64,000 bases of DNA from positions 40,455,593-40,519,592 of the forward strand of contig NC_133655.1 in NCBI RefSeq assembly GCF_009905375.1, written 5' to 3'. The DNA is from Apium graveolens (Eukaryota; Streptophyta; Magnoliopsida; Apiales; Apiaceae). Made by a program: the position numbers and the translations under genes. Shown here piece after piece: positions 45,167 to 56,634 of this stretch (positions are counted from its first letter, which is position 1; each line of letters starts with the position of its first letter). Under the pieces are notes generated by a model that was not told the origin of the DNA, ran no database searches, and saw only the letters and a program-made list of their open reading frames with translations.

Positions 45167-45739
45167 TCAAGTACGAAGCTCAATCCCATCAATCTCCCGG
45201 CGAGCTATAGCTTGGCAAGCATCCCTGAAGTCCCCGGGGTAGCCTAGCCTGATAGCTCTCTCGGAGGTCTGTTCCTTTCGTAGCTCCGCAATGCGGGAAA
45301 ATGCTGCAGTGATCTCAGTATTCAGCTGAGTCACTATCCAGTCATGCACGGCTATATGTATGGTTACTGGGGGAGGTGGGGATGAGTTTGGGTCATAAAT
45401 CTCATAAGTATGTGCCTCGGTCTCGTCATCCTCATCCTCATCAGTGTAGGGCAAAGGGCTCAACATCCTTGGGTGAGATGTGGGAGGGTGAACGGTCGGG
45501 AGAGGGTACATCTCTATGTCTATCCAGTCTATGTCATCGCCCTAGGGCACCTCATCATCATCAGCTATAGGGGTAGGAAGGTCAGTCTCCTCCTCCGGGG
45601 GATCCTCGGTAGGGTCATCATCTGAGTCATCAATAGGTGGGTCCTCCAGCTCGGGAGTAGGATTATGCTCACAGGCCATAACGTCCTCAACGGGGTCAAC
45701 CTCCCCATAGGCTCCACTGGTACCTAACACAATAGGCAA
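45167..45739 (-). pseudogene. Accessory ORF upstream of gag in gypsy-2 (acidic, Pro-rich)
   Basis: One minus-strand frame with a single internal stop near 45541-45543. There is no ATG at its start (first usable codon TTG at 45739; the frame is open from 45754), so the original start may be lost. N-terminal half: very acidic and Pro-rich (DDSDDDPTEDPPEEE); middle: SSPPPP; last 70 residues: neutral, helical (AVHDWIVTQLNTEITAAF, then RDACQAIARREIDGIEL). Position and domain style resemble the accessory ORF of gypsy-1, but I cannot align them with confidence. Function unknown. Confidence 0.55.
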
Positions 45740-45892
45740 GGTGTTACTAACTTAGAGTCCGAATTCCCTTGAGGGTAAAACTGTCAAGACTACCCATGCA
45801 GTCACACGAAGAACTTTACTTGAGTTCTAATTGATTATTATTATTCTTATGTCTACGTATTTTATTTCCTATCATTTCCGAGATTTGATAAC

Positions 45893-45913
45893 CTAAGGCT
45901 CTAAGACCATTTC
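45893..45913 (-). other. Gypsy-2 primer-binding site (degenerate)
   Basis: On the minus strand TGGTCTTAGAGCCTTAGGT begins four bases after the 5' LTR end (GGCGTCACA at 45914). It resembles TGGTATCAGAGC of the initiator tRNA-Met type with two or three changes. Confidence 0.65.
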
Positions 45914-47899
45914 TGTGACGCCCTAAAATCTGAGGTCAGGGATCTAAGAGGCCGCGCCATCTTGAGTCTTGTATAACACTTATCTCGTACAATAATATGT
46001 AAATAATCACACCTTTATGACTCCACACTTATCAATACAGACACACTTACAGGTTATTGTCTTGGAAATGAACAAATTATTAATAGAGTGTATCAATCCA
46101 CAAGTGATTATTATTACATTCCCAAAAGTGATTAATTCTTACCACAAGTGTAACCTTTATTTAATGTTAAACTGGAGGCCAAATATATGTTTCTTCATTA
46201 TTATCTTACATCAGTCATACTTGTAAATAAGTCGGACTAAAAACAACTGAAAACCAATCCAGCTTATTTGATCTACATGGGGTACTACACCAAACATCCT
46301 ACGGAATGACTAGCCGTTTCTTACACATTTCCTGGTTGTGAGTTTCATGATAGGGATCTTGATTCACTGTTGTGTTGTGTCAATTTAAGAAAATAAGTGT
46401 GAACTATAATACCCAACATAATAATGTACAATATAAATAGATTATATGAGAAATTCATGTCTGATTCCATATACAGTAAATATGTTTGTTTAGAAATAGT
46501 TCTTCATGGTGATACACACCTTATTTCAAAATAATTCATTTATTGACTTATTAGTCTGCAAATACCTTAATGGTAAACCTAACACCTAGGCTTGGGTTAT
46601 GGTATTGTATCTCAATTCCAATTGGAAGAATATAGGACATTCACCGGAGCCACCGCATATGATGGTCAGTTATAATACAGAAATCTGTAACCTTTTGTAC
46701 TAGTAGAAGGACGACACCTTCGTATCCCGGTTATCACCCTTGCCGCGTTCGGGCTATGTGTCCCATTTTGGTTATGCACACACTTCACAGATTCCTGAGT
46801 ACACATAGTACCTTCTCCTGCAGTACCTTTAGTAGTCTCCCTAGTACTCATCGTAGTAGAATCTACCCCTCCTAGTCCTTTGAAGAATCTTATCATATCT
46901 CGAGAACTCGAACCACATCGAAGTTCCCCAAGCATTTTTCTTGTTGATAGAAAAAACTCATCTAATATGTATATATATGTACTATCGAAAATTTCAGAGG
47001 AAGTACTAAGATAATGTGGGTTGACCGTTGTCAACAGCTAAACAAATAAGGGGGAGTTTCTTTTGAAACTATATTCAAAATATTTAAAAATACGTCGAGA
47101 TAATAATTTCGACAATCCGTAATAATTAGAATGATTTTCCGAAGCTCAAAAAATATTTAAAATCAAGTCTTACTATTTTTTAAATCATATTACATCTCTT
47201 AATAAATATTTAATAATTAAGTAACAATTATTACATAAATGAACCTCGAATAATTATATTTAAAAGAATATTTGAAATAATATTCCTCAACTAATTTATG
47301 TTTAAATAATTAAAGTAATATTTAATAGATATAAGTAATCGAGTTTGAAATAAATAATGGTTGAAGAATACTTCTCCTATTTAAAATGAATATCCGAAAT
47401 AATATTCATTGTTCGAGTGATTAAATATAGTTGAGGGAATACGATATTTGGAAATTATTTTAAATAAATTCAAGGTATTTAATACTTCGCAAGTGGACAT
47501 CGAGTCCCTTGGAATAAAATAAGTACGGACTTTTGATGGTCTGAAACATCACCGGGATGGTTCCTGGATTTTGTTTTTATAACTGCGACCGACTCTCGGT
47601 CTTATGATTTATACATCACAATTTATGGTAGCGCCAAAATATTCTATGATATATACATCGTAAACTCAATCATTACTGATGCGTAAAAAATCAAAATGTT
47701 ATTATCATGGCAAACATGGCATTTGTACGAAAGACATTAAAAGAACTTTTCACAACACAACGGTATATGGAGTCAGGTTTGTAAACTTTCCCGGGTACTT
47801 TGTAGTAGAGGGTGCTCTAGGGTACGCCCGGAAATCTATAATTATAAAAAAATATCATTTCGTTAGATTCCGTTCACGTGTGCATATGCGATACTTACT

Positions 47900-48861
47900 A
47901 ATCTAGTGATATTTGTAGTTCTTAACGGATAATTTTATTAGCCATCCGTTGAGACAGTAGCATATGTTTAAATAAGCTTTAGTAACACATTCCTGCATAA
48001 TTTAATGCCTTAGAGAACTAGAAGTTGTAGGATATTCTAAGTCATGTTGACTACTAGATTGATATGCAAGATAGGTGGGATAATTATAAGTATTAGATTC
48101 CTTGCAGTTTTGTATAAGTGAAATAGAGTTAACTGCCATAAAGATATTCTCAATGGATGTTCCACAATGTTTCAACGAATGATTAACTAGAGTTTCAACG
48201 GATGATCAACCAGACTCTCAACGGACGATCCAACAAAGTCTCAATGGATGATCCAACAGAGTTCCAATGGATGATCAAATTCAAAAAGCAGTTGATAGTG
48301 ACTTGACAGTCATATGGGTTGATTGTATGCAAATGGAATGTGGCAGCCTATTTACAGGTTTTAGAGAACAAAGAAGCATTTCCATTTCCATGCTTGAAGA
48401 AAATCAAAGATACTTGATGGAGAAATGAAGAAGCATGTGATTAGACAAAGATATATTTTTTATTAATTTTTCTTATTCACTTGTAACTTGGTAATATATA
48501 TATCAAGAGTAGCTAGTAGTAAATTAAGCAATCAACTAGAGAAATAGAAAAAGCTGTATCTGTGAAGAATTTCTCTATTCCTTGTGATTCTACTTGTAAG
48601 CACCTGTGTACAATCTTTGTATCACAGAGTTCTTGAAATATATATATCTCTGGTAGATAAGTTCAATCCACCAGAAATTTTTTAAATACTTATGTTTAAA
48701 TTACTTTGTGTTTGAATACATTAATACTTTCATTCCGCACTTTTGCATATTCAAACGCTGTTATGTATATTTGTCAGAGAAGTACTTAAAATCAAGAAGA
48801 AACCATGAATTACATTCAACCCCCTTCTATAATTCAACTGTTATATTGTCTAGGATTAACA
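47900..48861 (+). repeat. Copia-2 5' LTR, truncated at its start
   Basis: Matches 59338-60294. Ends GGATTAACA at 48861. Contains a cluster of AACGGATGATC-type motifs at 48145-48280. A poly-T/TATA-rich part near 48490 is followed by 'tatatatcaagag'. Confidence 0.85.
48145..48285 (+). repeat. Interspersed motif TCAACGGATGATC in the copia-2 LTR
   Basis: Six related copies (TCAATGGATGTTC, TCAACGAATGATT, TCAACGGATGATC, TCAACGGACGATC, TCAATGGATGATC, CCAATGGATGATC), about 22-30 bases apart. The same array occurs in the 3' LTR at 59580-59715. Confidence 0.8.
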
Positions 48862-48862
48862 A

Positions 48863-48880
48863 TTGGTATAGGAGAAAGCT
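48863..48880 (+). other. Copia-2 primer-binding site (degenerate)
   Basis: TTGGTATAGGAGAAAGCT just after the LTR end resembles TGGTATCAGAGC of the initiator tRNA-Met type, with changes in the centre. Confidence 0.55.
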
Positions 48881-48921
48881 CTTGACACACTAAAAGTTTA
48901 AAGATCAAAGCAACTAACAAT

Positions 48922-49650
48922 ATGAGTAGGAAGGATGTTGTAGTAAAGATTCCATTCTTGAATAAAGACAATTATCACCATTGGAAGGTGAAAATGCACC
49001 TACATCTTATCTCTCAAGATAAAATTTATGTTGATTGCATTGAGAAAGGCCCTCATATTCCTCAAAGAGCTGCTACAGATGCTGATGATGCTGTAGGAAA
49101 TGAGAAAACTGTTCCAAAGCCTCGAGCATAATGGACATATAAGACATTGAACAAGTATATAAAGATAAAAAGGCTATGAATATTCTGTTCAATGGTCTAG
49201 ATGGAGATATGTTTGACAATGTCATCAATTGCAAAAATGCTAGGGAAATTTGGGATACAATCCAAATTATATGTGATGTAACAGAACAAGTGAGGGAAAA
49301 AAGATGCAACTTTTAATCCAGCAGTATGAGCAATTTCATTGTGAAGACAGTGAATATCTAAGTGACATCTTTAGTAGATTTCAAAAAATTACTGAATGCA
49401 TTAAAGTTGCATGGAAGGGTCTATCAGACAAAAGATTCAAACCTGAAGTTCCTTAGATCTCTACCAAAGGAATGGAAGCCTATGATTATCTCTCTCAAAA
49501 ATTCATAAGATTACAAGGAGTTCACCTTAGAGAGAATATATGGGATTCTAAAAACTTATGAACTTGAGTTAGAACAAGATGAGAAAATAGAGAAATGAAG
49601 AAAAAAGGGAGGATCTGTAGCACTAATAGCTGAGCAAGAGAGGGAAATAG
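48922..49650 (+). pseudogene. gag: Copia-2 Gag, capsid part
   Basis: Starts ATG 48922 (MSRKDVVVKIPFLNKDNYHH) with the WKVKMHLHL motif typical of copia Gag. After a stop at 49129-49131 and shifts, the following parts are readable in other frames: KAMNILFNGLDGDMFDNVIN, then QQYEQFHCEDSEYLSDIFSR, EIWDTI. Several further stops up to 49620. It matches the copia-1 Gag in order of motifs. Confidence 0.75.
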
Positions 49651-51324
49651 ATGAAGGTTGAAGCTGTGAAATCTGTAACAAACTTTAGGGTATGTGAAGA
49701 CAAAGGAAAGGGGCTAGTAGCTGAGCATGAAGATCATCTTGAAATGGAAGATATAAATGAACATCTAGCTTTCCTGTCAAAAAGGTTTGCCAAGCTCAAA
49801 TTTAAAAAGAATTTTGGAGCAACCAAGCCAAATAGAAACATGGTGGATAAATCTAAATTCAAGTGTTTCACATGTGGCTTGAGTGGTCAATTTGCAAGTG
49901 AATGTAGAAAGCCTAATTCTGAGAAAAAGAAGTTTGAGCCTGTGGATTATAAAAAGAAGTACTTTTAACTGCTCAAACAAAAGGAAAGGGCTTCCTTGAC
50001 TCTAAAAAATGACTAGGCTGCTGATGGGATAGATGAAGAAGAAGAAACCAGCTATGTCAACCTAGCCTTGATGGCTAAATCAGATGAAGCAGAAGTTAGT
50101 TCTTCAAGCAATCAGGTAATCACCACTAACCTAGCACATCTTTCTAAAGATGAGTGTAATGATGCTATAAATGACATGTCCATAGAGTTATATCATTTAC
50201 GTATTACACTTAAATCACTCACCAAAGAGAACACAAGAATTAAAGATAATAATCTATTTTTAAGTGAGAGAAATGCTGTGTTAGAAACTCAATTTATTGA
50301 GTTTGAGAAACTGAAATTAGAGTGTAAAATTAATAAAGAGGAACTGACTGAATCCTTAAAGAAAGAGGAGATTTTAAGAAAGAAACTTGAACGAGAACAT
50401 GAGGTAATTAAGGCTTGGAAATCATCTAGAGATGTCCATACTCAAATTACCAAAGTTCAAGGTATAGAATCTTTCTGTGAGGAAGCTTGTAAAAAGAATA
50501 AAGAGAAACTAGATTCTAGTTTGGTAAAAAGACTTTCAACGAATGTTGATTCAATGGATAATGAAGATTATCCGTTGAAAGATAACAAGATTTATCCATC
50601 TAAAGACAAAGAACCACATCCATCGAGTGAAAGAAAGCCAGTTAGCAAAGTCAAGCTAGCTAAGCTAAATGAGAAATATGGACCAGTTTCCAAGAACTTT
50701 GCTACAGGAGAAACAACTCAAATCAAGGAGAACAAAAGAGTCAATACGGGGCATCCGTCAATGAAGCAATTAAATGATATATTGGAGAAAATTGAGGTTA
50801 AGGCAGAATCTAAAAGGAAAAATAATAGGAATGGAAAAGTAGGAATTAACAAACATAACAACTACATACCTGATAAATATGGACCTAGAAAAATTTGTGT
50901 TAAGTGTAATAGTGTTAATCATTTATCTGTTAATTGCAAATCTGCTATTCCTGCACCCATGTCTGCACCTCCCTCATTTCCTAGCATTCCCACAATGCCT
51001 ATGAATGTTATTCCTGCATAGAATCTGAATGCACAATTCGATAATATGTCATTTGCTCAAAATTCTTACTATACTGCATATAGTATACCTCAAATGCCAT
51101 TTAGCATGCCATACTGGAATAACATTTTTACACATAATATGCCATTTCATGTTAATCAACCTGTGCATGATAATTCTGCAATTATGAATGGTTTTCAAAG
51201 CCCTACTCTATTGACCAAGATTGACTCTCAATCACCTGAGTCAAATGGGGACAAGCCTAAGAAACCTAAAAAGAAGGCTAACAAGGCAGGACCCAAAGAA
51301 ACTTGGGTACCAAAATCAACTTGA
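49651..51324 (+). pseudogene. Copia-2 Gag, zinc knuckles and coiled coil
   Basis: First knuckle CFTCGLSGQFASEC at about 49863-49904 has Gln in place of the zinc-binding His. A long Glu/Lys/Leu helical stretch follows (50068 onward, about residues 25-115: LRITLKSLTKENTRIKDNN, KKLEREHEVIK), probably coiled coil. A second knuckle CVKCNSVNHLSVNC (proper CX2CX4HX4C) is at 50896-50937, then a Pro/Met/Ser-rich end. Stops near 49968, 50011 and 51019. Copia-2 motif copies (TCAACGAATG, ATCCGTTGA) are translated within 50535-50640. Confidence 0.75.
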
Positions 51325-51339
51325 TTTGGTTTTAATGTG

Positions 51340-52195
51340 TGTAGGGAAACAAAAAGAATCTTTCGTATTTGGATAGTAGTTTCTCAAGGAACATGACTGG
51401 AGATTCTACACTGCTCACTGAGTTCAAGGAGAGAGCTGGCCCAAGTATTACTTTTGTAGATGACAACAAAGGGTATACTGTGGGATATGGCTTGATTTCT
51501 AAAGACAATGTCGTCATTGAAGAAGTGCTCTAGTGGATGGACTCAGACATGATCTTTTAAGTGTCATCCAACTTTGTGATAAGGGCAACTCAGTAACATT
51601 CAACTCTGAAGCCTGTGTTGTCACAAACAAGAAGGACAACAAAGTGGTTCTTACTGGAGTGAGAAAAGGAAATGTGTACTTAGCTGACTTCAACTCATCA
51701 AGTGCAAATTCTATTACTTGTCTTTTCAGCAATGCAAGTCAAGATGAAAGTTGGCTATGGCACACGAAGTTGTCCCATCTGAACTTCAAGACTATGAATG
51801 AATTAGTCAGGAAAGATCTTGTGAGATGTAATCCTCAAATTGAGTTCTCAAAGGATGGACTGTGTGATGCTTGTCAAAAGGGAAAACATATCAAGGCATC
51901 ATTCATAAAGAAGCTTGAATCTACAATTGAAGAACCTCTACAACTACTGCATATGGATTTGTTTGGACCAGTCAATATGTTGTCAATCTCAAAGAAAAAA
52001 TAATGCCTAGTGATTGTTGATGATTTCTCAAAGTTCACTTGGACATATTTTCTCAAATCTAAAGATGAAGCTAGTGAAATCATTATCAATCATATAATCA
52101 TATAAGGCAAGTTAACAACCATCCTGATCTCAAGGTTAGAAGAATCAGAAGTGACAATGGAACTGAGTTCAATAATTTTGTTATGAGGTTGTTTT
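51340..52195 (+). pseudogene. Copia-2 protease and N-terminal integrase
   Basis: Protease motif: LDSSFSRNMTGD, where the Asp-Ser-Gly triad reads Asp-Ser-Ser. A stop at about 51531 and a shift follow. The frame 51533-52003 gives WLWHTKLSHLNF, LCDACQKGKH (zinc-binding HHCC) and LLHMDLFGPVNML (first catalytic Asp). A stop at 52001-52003, then IVDDFSKFTWTYFL and other pieces in shifted frames. The sequence then jumps from the [12 protein letters not shown] area straight into the hinge, so the remaining core including the Glu is deleted. Confidence 0.75.
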
Positions 52196-53230
52196 ATGAA
52201 AAAAATGGGTCAAAGTGCATCATCCATTGAAAGGAAAATTGCATCATCCGTCGAAAGGCAAAGATCAACATCCGTTGAGCCATCAATAGGAGTTGAAAGT
52301 CAATTTAGATCACACTCAGAAAGGACCCCAACTTCAAGTCAAAGATCCACAAACTCAGGGGGAGTTTCTTCTAATCAAAACTCAGTCTTACATCAAGACA
52401 ACTGTGAGGCCTCTTCATTTAGAGCTAATCTACCTCAACGAAGAAAATGGACTAGAGATCACCCATTTGAGCTAATTATTGGTAATGCAACTTCAAGAGT
52501 GCAGACTAGGAAAGTAACTCAAGAAGAATGTCTATACAACAACTTCCTATCTCAGGAAGAACCAAAGAAGGTAGAAGAAGTTTTGTTAGATCCTGATTGG
52601 GTTTTAGCTATGCAGGAAGAGCTAAACCAATTTGAAAGGAATAAGGAATGGAAGCTGGTACCCAAAGCTAAATGCAAAAATCCTATTGACACCAAGTGGG
52701 TATTTAGAAACAAGATGGATGAAAATGGCATAGTGGTTAGGAAAAAAGCTATATTGGTTGCTAAGGGCTATTGTCAACAAGAAGGAATATATTTTGATGA
52801 GAACTTTGCTCATGTTGCAAGACTAGAAACCATCAGAATTGTTCTAGCCTATGTAGCCCATGCCAATTTCAAGGTCTATTAAATGGATGTCAAAAGTGCA
52901 TTTCTGAATGGAGATTTAGAGGAGGAAGTCTATGTCAGTCAGTCTCCTGGTTTTGAAGACACCAACTTTCTAGAATATGTCTACTATCTTTTGAAAGCAC
53001 TTTATGGCTTGAAACAAGCACCTAGAGCCTGGTATGATTATTTGTCAAAGTTTCTCTTAGAAAATCATTTCACAAGAGGTACTGTTGATAAAAATATTTT
53101 CTTTAGAAATGTTAATGGCTATAGTATACTTGTTCAAATTTATGTTAATGATATTATATTTGGCTCTACAGATGAGAAATTTTGTGAAAATTTTGCCAAA
53201 TTGATGCAAAGTAAATATGAAATGGCATGA
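52196..53230 (+). pseudogene. pol: Copia-2 hinge and reverse transcriptase
   Basis: One frame with a single stop (52880-52882). The hinge is Ser/Thr/Arg-rich ([14 protein letters not shown]) and contains copies of the copia-2 motif. RT motifs: [62 protein letters not shown]. The catalytic motif reads YVND in [12 protein letters not shown], with Asn where an essential Asp is expected, so polymerase activity would be lost. It ends with a shift at KYEMA (53230). Confidence 0.85.
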
Positions 53231-54220
53231 TGGGAGAACTAACTTACTTTCTTGGTCTACAAGTTAAGCAAGTTAGTGATGGAATATTCATTAGTCAAAC
53301 CAAATACATTTATGATCTTTTGAAGAAATTTGACTTAATGGATTGCACATCTGCAAAAACTCACATGGCCACTGCCACTAAACTTGAATTGAACACTATT
53401 GAAAAGTCTGTGGACATTTCGAGTTATAGAGGCATGGTTGGCTCAATTTTATATTTAACAGCTAGTAGGCTAGATATAATGTTTGTTACTTATCTTTGTG
53501 CTAGATTTTAAGCTGATCCTAGAGAATCTCATTTAGTAGTTATTCAGAGAATTTTCAGATATCTCAAAGGAACACCAAAACTTGGCATTTGGAATCCTAG
53601 AGATTCTGGTTTTAATTTAATTGGTTATTCAGATGCAGATTATGCATGTTGTAAAATTTGATAGAAAAAGTACAACAAGAACCTGTCAATTTCTAGGAAA
53701 TAAGCTAGTGTCCTGGTTTAGTAAGAAACAAAATTCAGTCTCACTTCTACAGTTGAGGCTGAATATATTGCTGCTGGCAGTTGTTGTGCACATATTTTAT
53801 CGATGAAAAATCAGTTATGGATTATGTGGTCTACAAGTGGACAAGATTCTAATTTTCTGTGACAACACAAGTGCCATTGCCATAATTGAAAATCCTGTGC
53901 AGCATTTAAGGACAAAGTACATTGACATCAAGTACCATTTCATTAGAGAACATGTCATGAATGGTACTGTGGAACTTCATTTTGTTCCAAGTGAGAAGCA
54001 ACTTGCAGACATCTTTACCAAGCCACTTGACGAGGCTACCTTTACTAGGTTGGTAAGTGAGTTAGGTATGCTTAATTATTACGAAATTGTTTTGATTTCT
54101 AAGCAATTTAAAATGCATCCAGAATCAAATTTGATATTTTTTGTTAAAGATGAAATTTTGGCTGTCAAAATTTACATCTCGACGGATGTTCATTATTCGT
54201 CGAAAATGAATATCCGTTGA
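53227..54220 (+). pseudogene. Copia-2 RT end and RNase H
   Basis: Continues from RT in another frame: [31 protein letters not shown], a stop at 53509, IGYSDADYA (RNase H start), then stops and a shift near 53660-53830, and ILIFCDNTSAI, KYIDIKYHFIREHV, VELHFVPSEKQLADIFTKPL. The frame extends past the usual pol end into the spacer as far as 54220. Confidence 0.8.
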
Positions 54221-54612
54221 ATCTCATTATCTGTTGAAAAATCAAATATTATTCTGGGTATTTTTTTATCTCGATGGATATATGTTTAATCCTCATCCGT
54301 CGAATTGCTTTAATTATAGCCGTTAATTCTATTTCTTATCCTTCGAATTTATTTACAGTCTGTAAGTATATTTTGATGGATATCTTTAATAATTTCTACA
54401 GTTTATTATTTTATTTTTAAACGGCTATTTTGGGCAAATTTCATTAAGTACTTTATTTTACTTTTTATTTTTTACTTTTTTATTTCTGAGAAAGTGTATA
54501 AGCCCCATTTCATTTTCAATTTTACTTTTATCTTTCTCAAAGAAATTTCTACTAGCTCTCTTCATCTCCAAAGCAAATATCCCTCTTTCTGCAACTACTT
54601 TAAATCACAGCA
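54221..54612 (+). other. Non-coding spacer before the copia-2 3' ORF
   Basis: AT-rich, about 390 bases, with ATCCGTTGA/TCGACGGAT motifs at 54180-54310 and a T-rich tract near 54400-54480. It may contain the promoter or splice acceptor for the 3' ORF; no decisive signal. Confidence 0.45.
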
Positions 54613-55452
54613 ATGGAACTAGTATTCAAAATCATGTCTCAAAATAGGTTTGTATATGAAAAGAACAAAGCATTGGTGAACAAGAAGATTGCTGCTTCTG
54701 AGGACTATCACAGAATGATGGACTTCATTCGAGGCTACAAACTGAGTTATGCTATGCTTGAATCTACGGCCATCTACTGTGAAGTTGTTGAGGAGATTTG
54801 GACTACTTCCGTGTTCAATTCAAAAGATAATACCATTAACTTCTCTATCAAAGGTAAGGACCACTGCATTAACTGTGATACACTACAAGCATGCTTTGAA
54901 CTGCCTGAAAATAATACTCTTGTTCCACACAAAGACATAGAGGTGAGCAACATGCTTACTTCTATGGGTTATTCTCTCAATCCCACCAAATTAGGTGAGG
55001 TTAAGAGAATGGGCCTTAGGAAAGAGTGGAGCTTTCTCTGTAATTCTTTTGTTAAGGCATTTTTTGGAAAGATTAGTAATTTTGATGATGTTAGCTATTC
55101 TATTGTTAACATGATTTACATGCTTCTAAGTGATAAATATTTTAATTACAGTAATTCTGTAATATATGAGCTAGGGTACAAACTAGGAGACATTAAGAAA
55201 AGGTCTAAAAACATATATTATGCTAGATTCTTTATGTTGCTAGCTAATTTTGTTTCTGAAGATCTTGTAATTGAGAACCCAACTAACAAGCTTGATTGTT
55301 GGGTTCAAGAGAAGAGAGTTATTGCTGACTTAAACAGGGTAAATCATCACAGTGAGGTTCCCCTAATCTATTTTCCAATCATGGGGGAACCTTTGGTAAG
55401 TGAGGTAAACACTTCTGTCTCTACTACTTTCCAACCACCAATTTCTTTGTAA
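54613..55452 (+). CDS. Copia-2 3' ORF, N-terminal domain (post-pol ORF)
   Basis: An uninterrupted 279-codon frame from ATG 54613 (MELVFKIMSQNRFVYEKNK) to TAA 55452. Evenly distributed hydrophobic residues suggest a folded domain of about 240 residues. It matches the copia-1 domain at 29161-29829 over LGEVKRMGLRKEWSFLCNSF and the NIYYARFFML area, with the same spacing. There is no obvious signal peptide or transmembrane helix. It is the longest intact frame in copia-2, notable in an otherwise badly decayed element. The original protein probably continued past 55452, since the next parts are in the same frame. Function unknown; the position equals the Sirevirus 'env-like' ORF. Confidence 0.65.
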   Translation: MELVFKIMSQNRFVYEKNKALVNKKIAASEDYHRMMDFIRGYKLSYAMLESTAIYCEVVEEIWTTSVFNSKDNTINFSIKGKDHCINCDTLQACFELPENNTLVPHKDIEVSNMLTSMGYSLNPTKLGEVKRMGLRKEWSFLCNSFVKAFFGKISNFDDVSYSIVNMIYMLLSDKYFNYSNSVIYELGYKLGDIKKRSKNIYYARFFMLLANFVSEDLVIENPTNKLDCWVQEKRVIADLNRVNHHSEVPLIYFPIMGEPLVSEVNTSVSTTFQPPISL

Positions 55453-56634
55453 ACTTCTGTGGCACTGAAACTTGTGACAGTGACAAAACAGGTGTCTACC
55501 CAAGCCACAAAACCAAATATTTCAAAATCCAAGTCTAAGAAACCCCACTCTAGTTCCTCTCAAAAGGGACTAGTTTTAAAAACTACTAAATCCAAATAGG
55601 GGAGTGTGAAGGGAAGTAAGACTGGTGAGGGACAGGGTGAACATCAACGAAACCCTAAGAATAAGGAGAGTGAGGTGTGTGTAACCCAGCCTATCCATAC
55701 TGCAGTTTCCCAACAAATTATAGTGCCTAATAAGGATTCTAGCTTATTACTAGTTTCATCCTCCCAAATGGATGTCACTACTGAAACAAGCTCTCAACCA
55801 AGAGCACATGCTAAAAGAGTTAGGGACACAGATCAACCTCAAACTTACATTAGAAAGAAGAAATATAAAATAAGTGGGGATACATAGGGTGCACACACAG
55901 TGCCAACTGTAGTCAAAGACTCAGTTATTGCACCATCTCAAAGTCAGATTGATGTGGATCCAATAAATGTGGAGTCACAGCCAAAATCTCTTATAATTGA
56001 AACACCTCAAACATAAAATTCTCCCACAAACTCACTAGATGTGGACATGATACACACATCAATTCTTGATTCTCCATCTTTAACTCTCATAGAGAAGACA
56101 AAATCTCAAGCAAGTGAGCATCATCTTTTGGATGATTCTTTGGCTTACTTACCATTTCTTTCTAATTCTACTAATAAATCTGTGCATAATCTCAAATCAA
56201 TCACCACAGACTCTACAGTAGTTTTAACTCCAAATTATTTCATTTATACTCTCTCGACAGATATTCTTCAGCCGTCGACTAGTGATTGTATCTCGATGGA
56301 TGTGCTTAACAGGAATTATCCGTTGAGTTTCTCGACTATTATTTCGACGGATGTCTCTCATCTGTTGAATGTCACTGCACTACTTGAAATTTCCACAATT
56401 GTTACAAGTGCAGATGACTTAGTGGTAGTTCAATCACTACGAGGATTGATAGAAGGGAGTGAACTGAGTGAGAGGCTGAGTTGCTCTCAGGTAAAAGGAG
56501 AGGAAATGAGTGTGAAAATGCATGCTATTTCTTCCAGCATGGAAAAAGTGAGTGAGAGGAGTCCCACTTTAGATGGTGAAGGTGAGGGTGGGACGCCAAG
56601 GGCAGCCCTTGATGCAACAAAAGAGAGATCATAA
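55453..56634 (+). pseudogene. Copia-2 3' ORF, Ser/Thr/Pro-rich middle
   Basis: Same frame as 54613-55452 with stops at about 55450, 55597, 55885 and 56014. Low complexity: Lys/Ser-rich (…SKSKKPHSSSSQKG…), Gln/Thr-rich, then a segment at 56230-56370 where several copies of the copia-2 motif (TCGACGGAT, ATCCGTTGA) are translated as STDI-, SMDV- and YPLS-like residues. Probably a flexible linker. Confidence 0.6.

Noticed and set aside
45376..45625. Plus-strand frames of 64 and 71 codons
   Set aside because: Antisense shadows of the acidic accessory ORF of gypsy-2.
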